Assembly (NCBI RefSeq): GCF_023078275.1
Contig: NC_062994.1
Location: 9,371,545 to 9,435,544, forward strand
From: Leguminivora glycinivorella
Taxonomy: Eukaryota; Arthropoda; Insecta; Lepidoptera; Tortricidae
Length of the DNA stretch: 64,000 nt
Direction: 5' to 3'
Numbering within the stretch: the stretch's first letter is position 1; each line of letters opens with the position of its first letter. Position numbers and translations under genes: made by a program. Below, in pieces: positions 22,039 through 33,444 of this stretch. The notes under the pieces are model-generated. The model saw only the letters and a program-made list of their open reading frames with translations, made no database searches and was not told the DNA's origin.

Positions 22039-24735
22039 TTACTGATTGCATTGGCAGCCGCAGGGGTCGACGACGGACACCAAGCCACCTGCTGGCACGT
22101 CGCCCTCGAATACTACGTAGCCAATGACTGGCACATTGCCACACACGGCAGTAGGGCCTTGGACTGGCAGTGAGCCTACGATGGCAACGTCGCCGTATCC
22201 GCATTGCTCGCTGGTGCCCTGAAAAATAAAGTTATTGGTAAGTGTGAGGCGCCCTTGAACGTCGGGTCGCTAAGTCCTATAGGGTCAAGTGCACAGACTG
22301 CACAGATGCATATCCATATTAATATTACATACATACAATCACGCCTGTATCCCATAAAGGGGTAGGCGCAAAACACATGAAACCACTAAAGCTTCAGTGC
22401 CACTCTTGGCAAATAAGGGGTTGAAAGAAAACGAAACTGTAACATTGCATATTAATATTATAAATGGGAAAATGAGTGTCTGTTTGTTTGTCCGTCTTTC
22501 ACGGCAAAACAGAGCGACGAGTTGACGTGATTTTTTAAGTGGAGATAGTTGAAGGGATGGAGAGTGATATAGGATACTTTTTGTCTCTTTCTAACGCGAG
22601 CGAAGCCGCGGGCAAAAGCTAGTTTATAAGTGTGTTTCGTGCGCTTGAATGTCGGGTTGCACCCGAGCCTAAGTACGTTTTCACATTATCCGATCCGATA
22701 TCGGATGTTGGAAGTATTTCAAATGCATAAATCAAATCGGCTTCAATATATGGGATATCGGTCCTACATCCTGATATCGGATCGGATAATGTGAAAACGC
22801 ACTAAAGATCAAGTGTGCTGCTGCATGTAAGATCTATTGTAAATAATAGGTATCTTTTCGTTACATCTGTTTTTTGGTTCTACAAAGGGTTTTAATCTAA
22901 AATTTAACGTTAAAAAATGTTAAAATTTTGAGCTTAAGAAGAGGTAACAAACAGCTGCACATCATTACAAATTTAGATAATCTAGCATAATTCACAATAA
23001 TGTTTCAAGTTAGTATAAAAATAGAATATAGTATAGGTTAAAAAATTTTGAGTTAAGAAGAGGTAACTAAACAGCTGAAATAAATGATATTTAATTTAAT
23101 TTAATTATTCTCACATCTATAATAGGTATGCGTAGTAAGCATACGTGGGTAATTAGGTATCGGATGATCTGCTAGAAATATATAATTATATTTCTAACCC
23201 CCGACGCAAAAACGACGGGGTGTTATAAGTTTGACGTGTCTGTCTGTGTGTGTGTCTGTCTGTCTGTCTGTCTGTGTCTGTCTGTGTGTCTGTCTGTGGC
23301 ATCGTAGCTCCCGAACGGATGAACCGATTTCGATTTAGTTTTTTTTGTTTGAAAGCTAAGTTAGTCGGGAGTGTTCTTAGCCATGTTTTATGAAAATCGG
23401 TCTAGTATGTCGCGGTCGGGGTTTTTTCAAAATTTTAATTTTTGTGGTTAGGTTACCCTTAAATTTAAATACGTACCTGCACAACATTGTTGCAATTATT
23501 TCCAAAATTGAAATTCGGCGCACCTAGGCTGCCCAGATTGATGCCATTGCCAGCGTTGCCTAGCGACAGGCCGCCATTACAGTTGCAGTTGGGGTTACTG
23601 ATCGAGAAAGTGGGGTTGCCAACAGCGAGGCCTAAGTTCCCGAGGTTTAGGCCTTGGGGTTGCGATTGGCAACCGCAGTTGTTTAGGGAGAGGACAGTTT
23701 GGCAAAGAGCATGCTGAAATAAAAAAAAATTGAAATAGGTAGTTTTGCTTCAATAGTTTATGGTATGAAACTGATGTCCTGACACTGTTTTTCTGTAGTT
23801 TTTATAAAAATTGCACTAAGAAAATTCAAGAAAAAAGCGTTTCGGTATGTTTGTACCTATAGTTAACATTATTCTCATTATAACATAAGGAATTTAATAA
23901 AAAGTTGTCTAGTGATGTATTTTTAATATTTATATTAGTACTTTTTGAAAAAAAAAAAAAAATCTTTTTTAGGGTTCCGTAGTCAACTAGGAACCCTTAT
24001 AGTTTCGCCATCTCTGTCTGTCTGTCCGTCCGTCCGTCCGTCCGTCCGCGGATAATTTCAGTAACCTTAAGCACTAGAAAGCTGAAATTTAGTACCAATA
24101 TGTATATCAATCACGCCAACAAAGTGCAAAAATAAAAAGTGGAAAAAAATGTTGTGGGGGCCCTTACATGTAAAGTGGGGGCTGATATTTTTTTTCATTC
24201 CAACCCCAATGTGTGATATATTTTTGGATAGGTATTTAAAAATGAATAAGGGTTTACTAAGATCGTTTTTAGATAATATTAATATTTTCGGAAATAATCA
24301 CTCCTAAAGGAAAAAAAAGTGCGTCCCCCCCCTCTTGACTTTTGAACCATATGTTTAAAAAATATGAAAAAAATCACAAAAGTAGAACTTTATAAAGACT
24401 TTCTAGAAAAATTGTTTTGAACTTGATAGGTTGAGTAGTTTTTGAGAAAAATACGAAAAACTACGGAACCCTACACTGAGCGTGGCCCGACACGCTCTTG
24501 GCCGGTTTTTTATTTTATATTTTCTACAATAAAAATAATTATTTTCATTTTAACTCGCAATCGTGTGTTTATTTTACGTGTGTTGTAAAAAAATCGAGAC
24601 TAATATACCTATATTTCTTGTAACGGAACATACATACTTACAGATTTATTTATGTTTTAGTATTAGATAATAAAAGTATTAAATTACCTGTAATAAGCAA
24701 GCGACAACACAAATAGATAACTTATTAATCGACAT
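22039..24735 (-). CDS. Chorion class-B-like eggshell protein (3 exons)
   Basis: Exons on the - strand: 24688-24735 (MSINKLSICVVACLLQ), 23477-23713 and 22039-22218, all phase 0 with consensus borders (donors GTAATT and GTACGT; acceptors atttcag and tttttcag). The product has 154 residues: signal peptide, a Cys/Gly/Asn-rich left arm (CGCQSQ, NCNCNGG, LGNAGNG), a central domain of class B type (CGYGDVAIVG, GPTAVCGNVPVIG, GDVPAGG) and a short right arm ending CGCQCNQ. Secreted by follicle cells into the eggshell. The intron inside the signal peptide is standard for chorion genes. The second intron, which splits the left arm from the central domain, is unusual and full of repeats. AATAAA lies about 60 nt past the stop (21975-21980). 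Confidence 0.85.
22326..22448 (+). repeat. Family C, 5' half, in chorion intron 2
   Basis: Stops at gtaacattgca, where the ATTATAAATGGGAAA element (22449-22623) begins. Confidence 0.75.
22449..22623 (+). mobile_element. Short element ending GCGGGCAAAAGCTAGT (helitron-like)
   Basis: From attaatattataaatggg to gccgcgggcaaaagctagt. The CTAGT end without inverted ends recalls lepidopteran helitron derivatives. Copies at 49785-49896 (partial) and 60820-61002. Confidence 0.55.
22672..22805. mobile_element. Palindromic MITE (ATTATCCGATCCGATATCGG)
   Basis: Nearly the whole 130 bp is one inverted repeat (cgttttcacattatccg ... cggataatgtgaaaacg). Relatives are at 33655-33866 and 56283-57030. Confidence 0.8.
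23197..23455 (+). repeat. Family B copy in chorion intron 2
   Basis: Same layout as 11643-11886. Confidence 0.8.
23965..24512 (+). repeat. Family A copy, in intron 1 of the B-like chorion gene
   Basis: Complete copy from ttttttagggttccgtag to cttggccggtttttt, with a short (GTCC)n. Confidence 0.85.
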
Positions 24736-24784
24736 TTTGAACGAATCAGCCAAAAATAACGACTATGCGAAAACCTTCGTATGT

Positions 24785-24800
24785 GTTATATATATAGTTT
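24785..24800 (-). promoter_or_regulatory. TATA box of the class-B-like chorion gene
   Basis: TATATATAA on the - strand lies about 55 bp before the ATG at 24735, leaving a short leader. GATA-type motifs (tgataatg, atgataaat) lie further upstream at 24890-24945. Confidence 0.5.
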
Positions 24801-24971
24801 TATATTTGAGACTTTGCATAACACGTTATTGCATTTTTTAAAATTTTACATAATAATATAATTAGTTTATCGATAAATATTAGTGATAATGTGGGGCAAT
24901 GGTGATAAAATTTATTTGTTAACGCAGATAATATGATAAATAAAGATATTGTATTTGAAATAGGTCTTTTT

Positions 24972-25208
24972 TAACCCCCGACGCGAAAACGACGTGTTTT
25001 GAAAAGTTTGACGTGTCTGTCTGTTTGTCTGTCTGTGTGTGTGTGTCTGTCTGTGGCATCGTAGCTCCCGAACGGATGAACCGATTTAGATTTTTTTTGT
25101 TTGAGAGCTGAGTTGGTCGGGAGTGTTCTTAGCCATGTTTCATGAAAATCGGTCCACTATGTCGCGGTCGGGGGTTTTTTCAAAATTTTAATTTTTTGGT
25201 TAGGTTAT
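24972..25208 (+). repeat. Family B copy upstream of the B-like chorion gene
   Basis: Same layout; it lies about 240 bp before the chorion start and cuts off the distal promoter region. Confidence 0.8.
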
Positions 25209-25357
25209 TGTATAGTGCAAGTCATAATTAGTGTATCATGCTAGAAGGGGCCAATGCGACACTTTCTTTAGAAATTGACACTTCCCGTCACGTCTAGCAT
25301 GAGACCCTTATTAACACAGTGGCCTGTGTCACAACAGTGACATCATAGATTAAATAT

Positions 25358-25884
25358 AAGAAGATCATACATCCCATACATTAAAATGCGACCGCCTGAG
25401 AACGCGCATACACTACACCACACATAGATGGCGCCACAAAAAAATGTCTTGTAGCTTTCGATTATACTTATAGTTAAGTGTCACTTTTGACATAGATTTA
25501 TGGCTCGAAAGTGACACTTAATAACGCCAATCTACAAACAAGGCATTTTTCTGGCATTTGGTTGGTTAAAAGAGTTACCCGAACTACCCGAAAGTTTACA
25601 AACTGCTTGTTTACGTTCTTAGGAAAATGAGCCAAACCTGCCAAACATTAAAGAGGAAAATTGGATACACGTTTTTATACACCCTGTTTTTAGGGTTCCG
25701 TAGTCAACTAGGAACCCTTATAGTTTCGTCATGTCTGTCTGTCCGTCCGTCCGTCCGCGGTTAATCTCAGTGACCGTTAGCACTAGAAACCTGAAATTTG
25801 GTACCAATATGTATATCAATCACGCCAACAAAGTGCAAAAATAAAAAATCGAAAAAATGTTTTATTAGGGTACCCCCCCTACAT
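25358..25884 (+). repeat. Left copy of the ~530-bp direct repeat flanking the retrotransposon
   Basis: Nearly identical to 28141-28678, with a few substitutions, a 13-bp deletion around the TAATCGATGG segment and a 2-bp insertion. It starts inside a MITE (whose own end is at about 25342) and stops inside a GGGTTCCGTAGT-family repeat. Confidence 0.9.
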
Positions 25885-28140
25885 TTTTTTTTTTTAAATC
25901 TTTATTTAATTTGAAAGGGGTTTTATCACGCAGTGATTATGTCACCCCCGTTTAAATCTACCTTATGCTAAATTATAACTATATTTTTAAATAAAGTTTG
26001 CACAGTGCCCTGGCGTCATCGGACAGCGGCGACGCCAAAACGCTGTTACAACTACCTACATTCCTTGAAATTAGACTAGTCAACCCGCGTCGCTCGGTCT
26101 CGTTGCGGACACATTCCATTAGCACATGTTGAACATCTTCTATACAATCACATTCTGGACAATTTGGTGAATTAGTCAAACCCATTAGGTATTTGAATTT
26201 GTTCGTTGGAATGTGTCCGGAACGAAGCCTGAGGAGTGATATCACATCTCTTCTATTAAGACGACCCTTCTCGAACCACGGGGATCGTGGAGGCTGACAT
26301 TGTATTGTTTTATACCAAATACCTTTTGTGAGAGATATTTCATCAAAATATTCTTTCCAAATTTGTGTACACCTAATTTTGACTTCGGTAAGCAGTTATA
26401 CGGTATACCATCAGTAATCGCTAGCTTCGCCGCCCGGTCAGCTTCCTCGTTCCCCGTAATACCGACGTGAGAGGGTATCCATTGGATGGCTACGTCTCTG
26501 TTTAGTGCTCGAAATTTACAGATTGATTCAAGGATAGTGAAGGCTATCGGATGCCCTCGACCAGTCGAGGGTAACCGAGCCAAATGTGACAGGGCACTTT
26601 TGGCATCTGATAAAATTACGAATTTGTCGTGGCTTATAGTTTCTAAATATGATAAGGCTTCTGCTATAGCGACAAGTTCACAGTGCATTATTGATATATC
26701 AGTGTTTATATGAAATCTAACATTTACATTAGCCTGAGAGTCATAGAAAGCCGCCCCGCATCCCTTCTTCTCCTTGGATCCATCAGTAAAAATAGTATAA
26801 TGTGAGTCATACCTACTTGACAAGAATTTACCACATAAATCATATATATTTGTCCTACTTAATTGTTTTTTTGCAGACTCTAAACCGTCAACAAACACAT
26901 TGATATTAGCCGACAAATCATATTTGCTAATCCAATCAGTTAACAAGTACATATGTAATTTATTGTGAGATTGAATTGGATATTTACAATATTGAAGACT
27001 GATTTCAATCAGCAACGGTATTTTTTTCCTTCTCCAGTACATATTTTGGCAAGACCGACTTAATTCTTCTATAACCTGCAAAGTGACATTATTTTCGAAT
27101 GATTTAGCTCTTAGATAAAATTTGGCAGCCAGATATTTCCTACGAAGTGTAAGTGGCACCAGGCATAGTTCACTTTCCATGACATGGATTGGAGTACTGC
27201 GTATAAAGCCCCCTATTACCCGCATAGCCTGATTTTGTACTCTGTTCAGCTTACATAGGTGACTTTTAATGCTTACATCGTAAAGAAAACATCCGTAGTC
27301 AAATCTACTGCGTATAATTGATATATATAAACGCCTGAGGTGTGTAGGGTGAATACCCCATTTTGACCCCGCTAAGACCTTAAAGATATTAAGAAATTTT
27401 TGAGTTTTATCACGTGTTTCATTTATATGTCTGCCCCACTTTAAGCTCCGGTCTAACCACATACCTAAATATTTCACGCTGTCTACTTGTTGTACCCTGT
27501 TATTATCTATGTGTAAGTTAACTGTATATTTATCTATATTTCTAGGATGACCTCTTGTAAACACACAAACCTTTGGTTTCCTATGCGAAATATTCAAGCC
27601 TAATTCTTTTACGGTGTTATTTAATAAGGTTAACGAATTCTGAACAATGTTAGCTGCATCAGTCACACTTTTGTCGCTAGCATAGAGTACAAAGTCATCC
27701 GCGTATTGTGACACAAATCCCTTTCTTATTTCTTTACAGACGTTTATCGTAGCTATATTAAAAAGCAACGGGGACAATGGGTCCCCCTGTGCCAAACCAG
27801 TTCCCGTAACTCGAGTTAACGGATCTTGGCCTGTCATCTCAATAGTCAATTTACGTGAGTGAAGAAATTCCCATAAATATTTACAGATCAGACTGCCTAC
27901 TCCCAAGTTATCCAGAGTATTTAGAAGGCTAGTTAAGTTAACATTATTATAGGCACTGTCTATGTCGATAAAACAACCAACTGTGACAAATCCGTTAGTA
28001 TATGCGTCTTGTATTCTTGAAACTAACCTAGTTAAATTGTCCATGCAAGAACGGGATCTCCTGAAGCCCACTGTTTCTTCTGAAAAATAGCCACCTTTCT
28101 CCATGTACCATTCTAATCTACGAGTGATGATTGTGTGGAC
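25885..28140 (-). mobile_element. 5'-truncated non-LTR retrotransposon (RT + RNase H)
   Basis: The 3' end is marked by a T-run on the + strand (25885-25895, the poly-A tail). The 5' end falls inside the reverse transcriptase. Endonuclease and first open frame are missing. The inserted unit is flanked by direct repeats of 527 bp (25358-25884) and 538 bp (28141-28678). The RT-then-RNase H order fits the I/Jockey superfamily branches that carry RNase H. Confidence 0.9.
25979..26245 (-). CDS. C-terminal zinc-knuckle end of the retrotransposon protein
   Basis: SLLRLRSGHIPTNKF and then C-P-E-C ... H-V-L-M-E-C form the CCHC-like end typical of RNase H-carrying non-LTR proteins. It is separated from the main frame by the single frameshift near 26400 and ends at a stop about 85 bp before the poly-A tail. 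Confidence 0.7.
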   Translation of the reverse strand: MISLLRLRSGHIPTNKFKYLMGLTNSPNCPECDCIEDVQHVLMECVRNETERRGLTSLISRNVGSCNSVLASPLSDDARALCKLYLKI

Positions 28141-28206
28141 AAGAAGATCATACATCCCATACATTAAAATGCGACCGCCTAAGAACGCGCATACACTACA
28201 CCACAC
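26242..28206 (-). CDS. Reverse transcriptase/RNase H of the retrotransposon, chimeric N-terminus
   Basis: An open frame of 654 codons. The first 22 residues (28141-28206) are translated from flanking MITE DNA, not from the element. RT motifs follow: VGFRRSRSCMDNL, FIDIDSAYNNV, LAQGDPLSPLLFN, the catalytic YADD in SQYADDFVLYAS, and VKYLGMWLD. An RNase H domain comes after, with all four acidic positions (FTDGS, HCELVAIAEA, LSDAKSAL, NEEADRAAK). After the RNase H domain the frame slips at about 26398-26402. The codons that make sense (KIRCTQIWKEYF) continue in another frame, so the last part of this open frame is off-frame. Too short at the 5' end to be active. Confidence 0.85.
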   Translation of the reverse strand: MWCSVCAFLGGRILMYGMYDLLVHTIITRRLEWYMEKGGYFSEETVGFRRSRSCMDNLTRLVSRIQDAYTNGFVTVGCFIDIDSAYNNVNLTSLLNTLDNLGVGSLICKYLWEFLHSRKLTIEMTGQDPLTRVTGTGLAQGDPLSPLLFNIATINVCKEIRKGFVSQYADDFVLYASDKSVTDAANIVQNSLTLLNNTVKELGLNISHRKPKVCVFTRGHPRNIDKYTVNLHIDNNRVQQVDSVKYLGMWLDRSLKWGRHINETRDKTQKFLNIFKVLAGSKWGIHPTHLRRLYISIIRSRFDYGCFLYDVSIKSHLCKLNRVQNQAMRVIGGFIRSTPIHVMESELCLVPLTLRRKYLAAKFYLRAKSFENNVTLQVIEELSRSCQNMYWRRKKIPLLIEISLQYCKYPIQSHNKLHMYLLTDWISKYDLSANINVFVDGLESAKKQLSRTNIYDLCGKFLSSRYDSHYTIFTDGSKEKKGCGAAFYDSQANVNVRFHINTDISIMHCELVAIAEALSYLETISHDKFVILSDAKSALSHLARLPSTGRGHPIAFTILESICKFRALNRDVAIQWIPSHVGITGNEEADRAAKLAITDGIPYNCLPKSKLGVHKFGKNILMKYLSQKVFGIKQYNVSLHDPRGSRRVVLIEEM

Positions 28207-28678
28207 ATAGATGGCGCCACAAAAAAATGTCTTGTAGCTTTCGATTATACTTGTAGTTAAGTGTCACTTTTGACAGATTTATGGCTCGAAAGTGACACTT
28301 AATAACGCCAATCTACAAATAATCGATGGCAACAAGGCATTTTTCTGGCATTTGGTTGGTTAAAAGAGTTACCCGAACTACCCGAAAGTTTACAAACTGC
28401 TTGTTTACGTTCTTAGGAAAATGAGCCAAACCTGCCAAACATTAAAGAGGAAAATTGGATACACGTTTTTATACACCCTGTTTTTAGGGTTCCGTAGTCA
28501 ACTAGGAACCCTTATAGTTTCGTCATGTCTGTCTGTCCGTCCGTCCGTCCGCGGTTAATCTCAGTGACCGTTAGCACTAGAAACCTGAAATTTGGTACCA
28601 ATATGTATATCAATCACGCCAACAAAGTGCAAAAATAAAAAATCGAAAAAATGTTTTATTAGGGTACCCCCCCTACAT
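28141..28678 (+). repeat. Right copy of the ~530-bp direct repeat
   Basis: It begins exactly at the retrotransposon's 5' end, in mid-MITE, and runs on into the intact remainder of the GGGTTCCGTAGT-family repeat (to 29023). The uninterrupted ancestral locus can be followed through it. Confidence 0.9.
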
Positions 28679-29023
28679 GTAAAGTGGGGGCTGATATTTT
28701 TTTTCATTCCAACCCCAACGTGTGATATATTTTTGGATAGGTATTTAAAAATTAATAAGGGTTTACAAAGATCGTTTTTTGATAATATTAATATTTTCGT
28801 AAATAATCGCTCCTAAAGGAAAAAAAAGTGCGTCCCCCCCCCCCTCTAACTTTTGAACCATATGTTTAAAAAATATGAAAAAAAATCACAAAAGTAGAAC
28901 ACTATAAAGACTTTCTAGAAAAATTGTTTTGAACTTGATAGGTTCAGTAGTTTCTGAGAAAAATACGGAAAACTACGGAACCCTACACTGAGCGTGGCCC
29001 GACACGCTCTTGGCCGGTTTTTA
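28481..29023 (+). repeat. Family A copy split by the retrotransposon
   Basis: Full copy here; its first about 200 bp is also present at 25687-25884 on the other side of the inserted retrotransposon. Confidence 0.85.
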
Positions 29024-29465
29024 TTGAATTCCGTTAACTTGAAGGAATAAGGAATTTATTAATTATAATATAAAGCAACATCTGTTGTCGGTTTATAATT
29101 GTCGATAATAATATATCTAGACTAACTTTCAATGTGGTACATGCATGACCTTACGAGTCCTAAAATTCATTATATTCTTTTAAAGATTTATGTCTATTTT
29201 TTTGTATGGGATGGATATATCTACTAAATCCATAATCTCTGGTTTTGCGTTAAAAGACCGATTAATAAACAGACACACATATTTTCCCATTTATAATAAT
29301 GTATGTAGGTATCTATGTATGTATATTTTTTATATAGGTATAGTAGTGTTACTACTAAAAAAAAACAAATCAAAAAATATTTTATAAAATAATTTGATTT
29401 GTTCCCTACGTCGATAAATGGCAGCACCATCTCTCTCGCTATATCGTAATCCTGCAAAAGGATTC

Positions 29466-30075
29466 ATATAGGAGGTGCAAGCACAAATTGCTCGCCCTGG
29501 TCAGAGGCGCTAGCCTTCAGAGATAACATACACTAGAGAAATTTCGACGGGTACCTCGGCGGTCGGGGTGGTGTAATGGTTTGAGCACGTCAGCCGCCCA
29601 CCACAAACGCCTCTAACATCCACCCGCCTTCGTCAGTTTTCCGTGATCATGATGCATGCAACTGCGGCGAAATATCGGGAGCTCGACAAAAATCAAAAAG
29701 GTAATCACGGTCTATATCCCGGTCAGTATAAATTTTAAAACATATCAAGCTAAGAATATGGCCTGTTTATGAACGGACAAGAGGGGGCAAAATAGAAATA
29801 CAAAAATCTGTCAAGGTGGTCAAAGACATGCACTAACCTTCTCTCCGGGAGTCAGGAACTGCAGGCAGGATTGGCTGGGGTCCACACTTCATCACAGAAG
29901 CACAACCGTTTTCGCACATGTCTTATAACAGTCTGTCATAGGTGTCAACCACTAATTAGAGGGCCGCGCGGGCGGGGCGAGGCGCGAGGGGAGACCCGGG
30001 TTCGATTCCCGGCTTCGCGACCAGTGGGCTTGATCGCTTTTTCTTTAGTGTGTGGTATCTATTTCAGTTTATAAT
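29466..30075 (+). repeat. SINE family S3, interrupted
   Basis: The head (ggaggtgcaagcacaaattg through ggtggtgtaatggtt) lies at 29466-29600 and the end (cccgggttcgattcccgg, gtgggcttgatcgc) at 29985-30075. About 390 bp between them includes the repeat piece gcatgcaactgcggcgaaat, also found near 31890-31980. Confidence 0.65.
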
Positions 30076-30466
30076 GTATGTATGTATTGAATTTATTTAC
30101 ATCTACCTTACTGATCGTCCGTGTGGGTTAAGAACCACTCCCTTTCCTCCCCACCTATGGGTGTAGCAAAAGTCGACTGTGGGATATGGGTTCAATTGTG
30201 CTATCAAAATTTCATTGCTATACTACAATTTATTTTTATTTCTTTCCATAAACGTAAAATTAAAATATCGTGATTCATATTCACGTTGTTATTTTTTATT
30301 AGTTATACAGTGTGTAAGCTTTATACGGGCGATTAATTAACCACACCTGGAATTGATTAGTATCACCATTAATTAAGAGATGTTTTTGAGTTTGTTGCGA
30401 TGTCAGTCAATGACAACTGTCAACGAGCGTTTATCGAGAGTTTATTACGTTTATTACATATTAAAT

Positions 30467-30721
30467 AAATAAATAAATATTGGGGGACACCTTACACAGA
30501 TCAACTTAGCCCCAAACTAAGCAAAGCTTGTACTATGGGTGCTAAGCGACGATATACATACTTAAATAGATAAATACATACTTATATATACACAGAAAAC
30601 ATCCATGACTCAGGAACAAATATCTGTGCTCATCACACAAATAAATGCCCTTACCGGGATTCGAACCTGGGACCGCGGCTCAGCAGGCAGGGTCACTACC
30701 GACTGAGCCAGACCAGTCGTC
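30467..30721 (-). repeat. SINE S2, full length
   Basis: Reverse copy with an intact tRNA-like head at about 30650-30720 (B box gattcgaacctgggacc on the + strand). Confidence 0.85.
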
Positions 30722-31310
30722 GTGACCGTGAGTCATTAATAAAATTATAAATTTTTTAGACGTATGTATATATTATATTGACCGCGATGCGTTCGCTGAA
30801 AGTGAACCCAGCCGGCGCGCGAAGGAGGGTAGATCGCGCGCTGTCTACGCAGCGTTTGACATCCAGCCGCCTTCTTCAGTGTTTTGATTCGCCGCCTCAA
30901 ATCTCTCAAGGAAGGTGGTTTTTAATTTGTCTGTATGTTTTTTTTAATGTTTGTTCCACGATATCTCCGTCATTACTGGACCGATTTTGATTTTTTTTTG
31001 ATTGAATATATATGCATACAGATTGGTCCCATTTTTCTCAGAACCCAGTTCTGATGATGAGATCCTGGAGAAATCGCGGGAACTCCTCAAATCTGAAAGG
31101 CACGCTTATAGTGACTTTGGTATTTTTATAAGAACAGCATGCACTTACGCCTTAACACTTAAACCCTAAAAACCTTAACGGTATACGTATATTAATTTGT
31201 GTTGCCATCAAATAATTAAAGTGTATAAAGCAGTTTTAAAAAATACCTACACATTTCTACATAATCCAACATTCGCAAGTAGCTTTCACCAGAACCCCAA
31301 AGGCGGCGGT
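30722..31310. repeat. Probable interspersed repeat debris
   Basis: Includes cgtcattactggaccgattt and cagttctgatgatgagatcc, words I recognise as common in lepidopteran repeats, though no second copy lies in this window. Confidence 0.4.
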
Positions 31311-31877
31311 TTTTAGGGTTCCGTAGTCAACTTCGGACCCTTATAGTTTCGCCATGTCTGTCCGTCCGTCCGTCCGTCCGTCCGTCCGTCCGTCCGTCCG
31401 TCCGTCCGTCCGTCCGTCCGTCCGCGGATAATCTCAGTGACCGTTAGCACTAGAAAGCTGAAATTTGGTACCAATATGTATATCAATCACGCCGACAAAG
31501 TGGTAAAATAAAAAGTGAAAAAAAATGTTTTGTTAGGGTACCCCCCCTACATGTAAAGTGGGGACAGATTTTTTTTTCATTCCAACCCCAACGTGTGATA
31601 TATTGTTTGATAGGTATTTAAAAACGAATAAGGGTTATTAAAATCGTTTTTTGATAATATTAATATTTACTAAAGGAAAAAAGTGTGTCCCCCCCTCTAA
31701 CTTTTGAACCATATGTTTAAAAAATATGAAAAAAATCACAAAAGTAGAACTTTATAAAGACTTTCTAGGAAAATTGTTTTCAACTTGATAGGTTTAGTAG
31801 TTTTTGAGAAAAGTACGGAAAACTACGGAACCCTACACTGAGCGTGGCCCGACACGCTCTTGGCCGGTTTTTTTTTC
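31311..31877 (+). repeat. Family A copy
   Basis: Complete, with a long (GTCC)n run at about 31357-31425. Confidence 0.85.
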
Positions 31878-32197
31878 TTAAAAATTATTCGTGATCATGT
31901 TGCATGCAACTGCGTCGAAATATCAGGAGCTCGGCGTAAATCAAAAAGGTAATCAAGGTCTTTATCCCGGTCAATATAAGTCTAATATGGTCTAATGTAA
32001 AAAAAAAAGTGAATCATTCAAAACTACTTAAAAGTAATTTAATACATTTCTTATTCTTATTACTAATCAGTAATCGCATACCGCTATATATATTATTTGA
32101 CAATTTTAAGTATATGTTTTTCGTACTCAGAAAAACAAGGGACAAAGAAGTGATCGCAAAATGTTATTGTTTTTGCTTACTTTGTGATTTATTTTTT

Positions 32198-32463
32198 TAA
32201 CCCCCGACGCAAAAACGAAGGGGTGTTATAAGTTTGACGTGTCTGTCTGTCTGTCTGTTTGTCCGTCTGTCTGTTTGTCTGTCTGTGTGTGTGTGTCTAT
32301 CTGTGGCATCGTAGCTCCCGAACGGATGAACCGATTTTGATTTATTTTTTTTTGTTTGAAAGCTGAGTTAGTCGGGAGTGTTCTTAGCCATGTTTCATGA
32401 AAATCGGTCCACTATGTCGCGGTCGGGGGTTTTTTCAAAATTTTAATTTTGTGGTTAGGTTAT
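32198..32463 (+). repeat. Family B copy
   Basis: Same layout with a longer (TCTG)n run. Confidence 0.8.
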
Positions 32464-32726
32464 TAATATACTGTACTGTACTCAATAGTCATTATTTATT
32501 TCAGTACTTACTTTGTAACTGAAGTGGAAAAATTAAATTAAAAATTGGGACACTTTTTTTCACCTTGTAGCATTGAAAGGGCTCGTGATTATGAGCAGGA
32601 ATTATTTTATTCTTATCGTGAAAATGCCCATTAAAGACACTGTATAAAAGGCATATAATATACAAGCATTGCGAGATGTGAAACAGACACATTGTTTTGT
32701 ACTATTGATAGTACAAGAAGATTAAC

Positions 32727-33294
32727 AAACCGGCCAAGAGCGTGTCGGGCCACGCTCAGTGTAGGGTTCCGTAGTTTTCCGTATTTTTCTCAAAAACTAC
32801 TGAACCTATCAAGTTCAAAACAATTTTCCTAGAAAGTCTTTATAAAGTTCTACTTTTGTGATTTTTTTCATATTTTTTAAACATATGGTTCAAAAGTTAG
32901 AGGGGGGGGGACGCACTTTTTTTCCTTAGCGATTATTTCCGAAAATATAAATATTATCAAAAAACAATGTTAGCAAACCCTTATTCATTTTTAAATACCT
33001 ATCCAACAATATATCACACGTTAGGGTTGTAATGAAAAAAAATTCAGCCCCCACTTTACATGTAGGGGGAGTACCCTAATAAAACATTTTTTTCCATTTT
33101 TTATTTTTGCACTTTGTCGGCGTGATTCATATACATATTGGTACCAAATTTCAGCTTTCTAGTGCTAACGGTTACTGAGATTATCCGCGGACGGACGGAC
33201 GGACGGACGGACGGACGGACGGACGGACGGACGGACGGAGAGACAGACATGGCGAAACTATAAGGGTTCCTAGTTGACTACGGAACCCTAAAAA
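32727..33294 (-). repeat. Family A copy
   Basis: Complete reverse copy with a (GGAC)n run at about 33189-33238. Confidence 0.85.
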
Positions 33295-33387
33295 TGGAGT
33301 TTCAAAACTTCCTAATTTTTACTATCGTTGTTTTTTGTCAAGTAAGTTTTAAGTAAATCTTTTCTTTATGAAAAAAAAAGTTTTTTA

Positions 33388-33444
33388 TTAAAACCGGAAA
33401 GGTGCCCACATAGAGTAAATATGTGGGCACCTTTCCGGTTTTAA
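33388..33444. repeat. Perfect 25-bp hairpin with 7-nt loop
   Basis: Arms 33388-33412 and 33420-33444 (ccggaaaggtgcccacata and inverse) pair without mismatch around gagtaaa. Confidence 0.85.
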
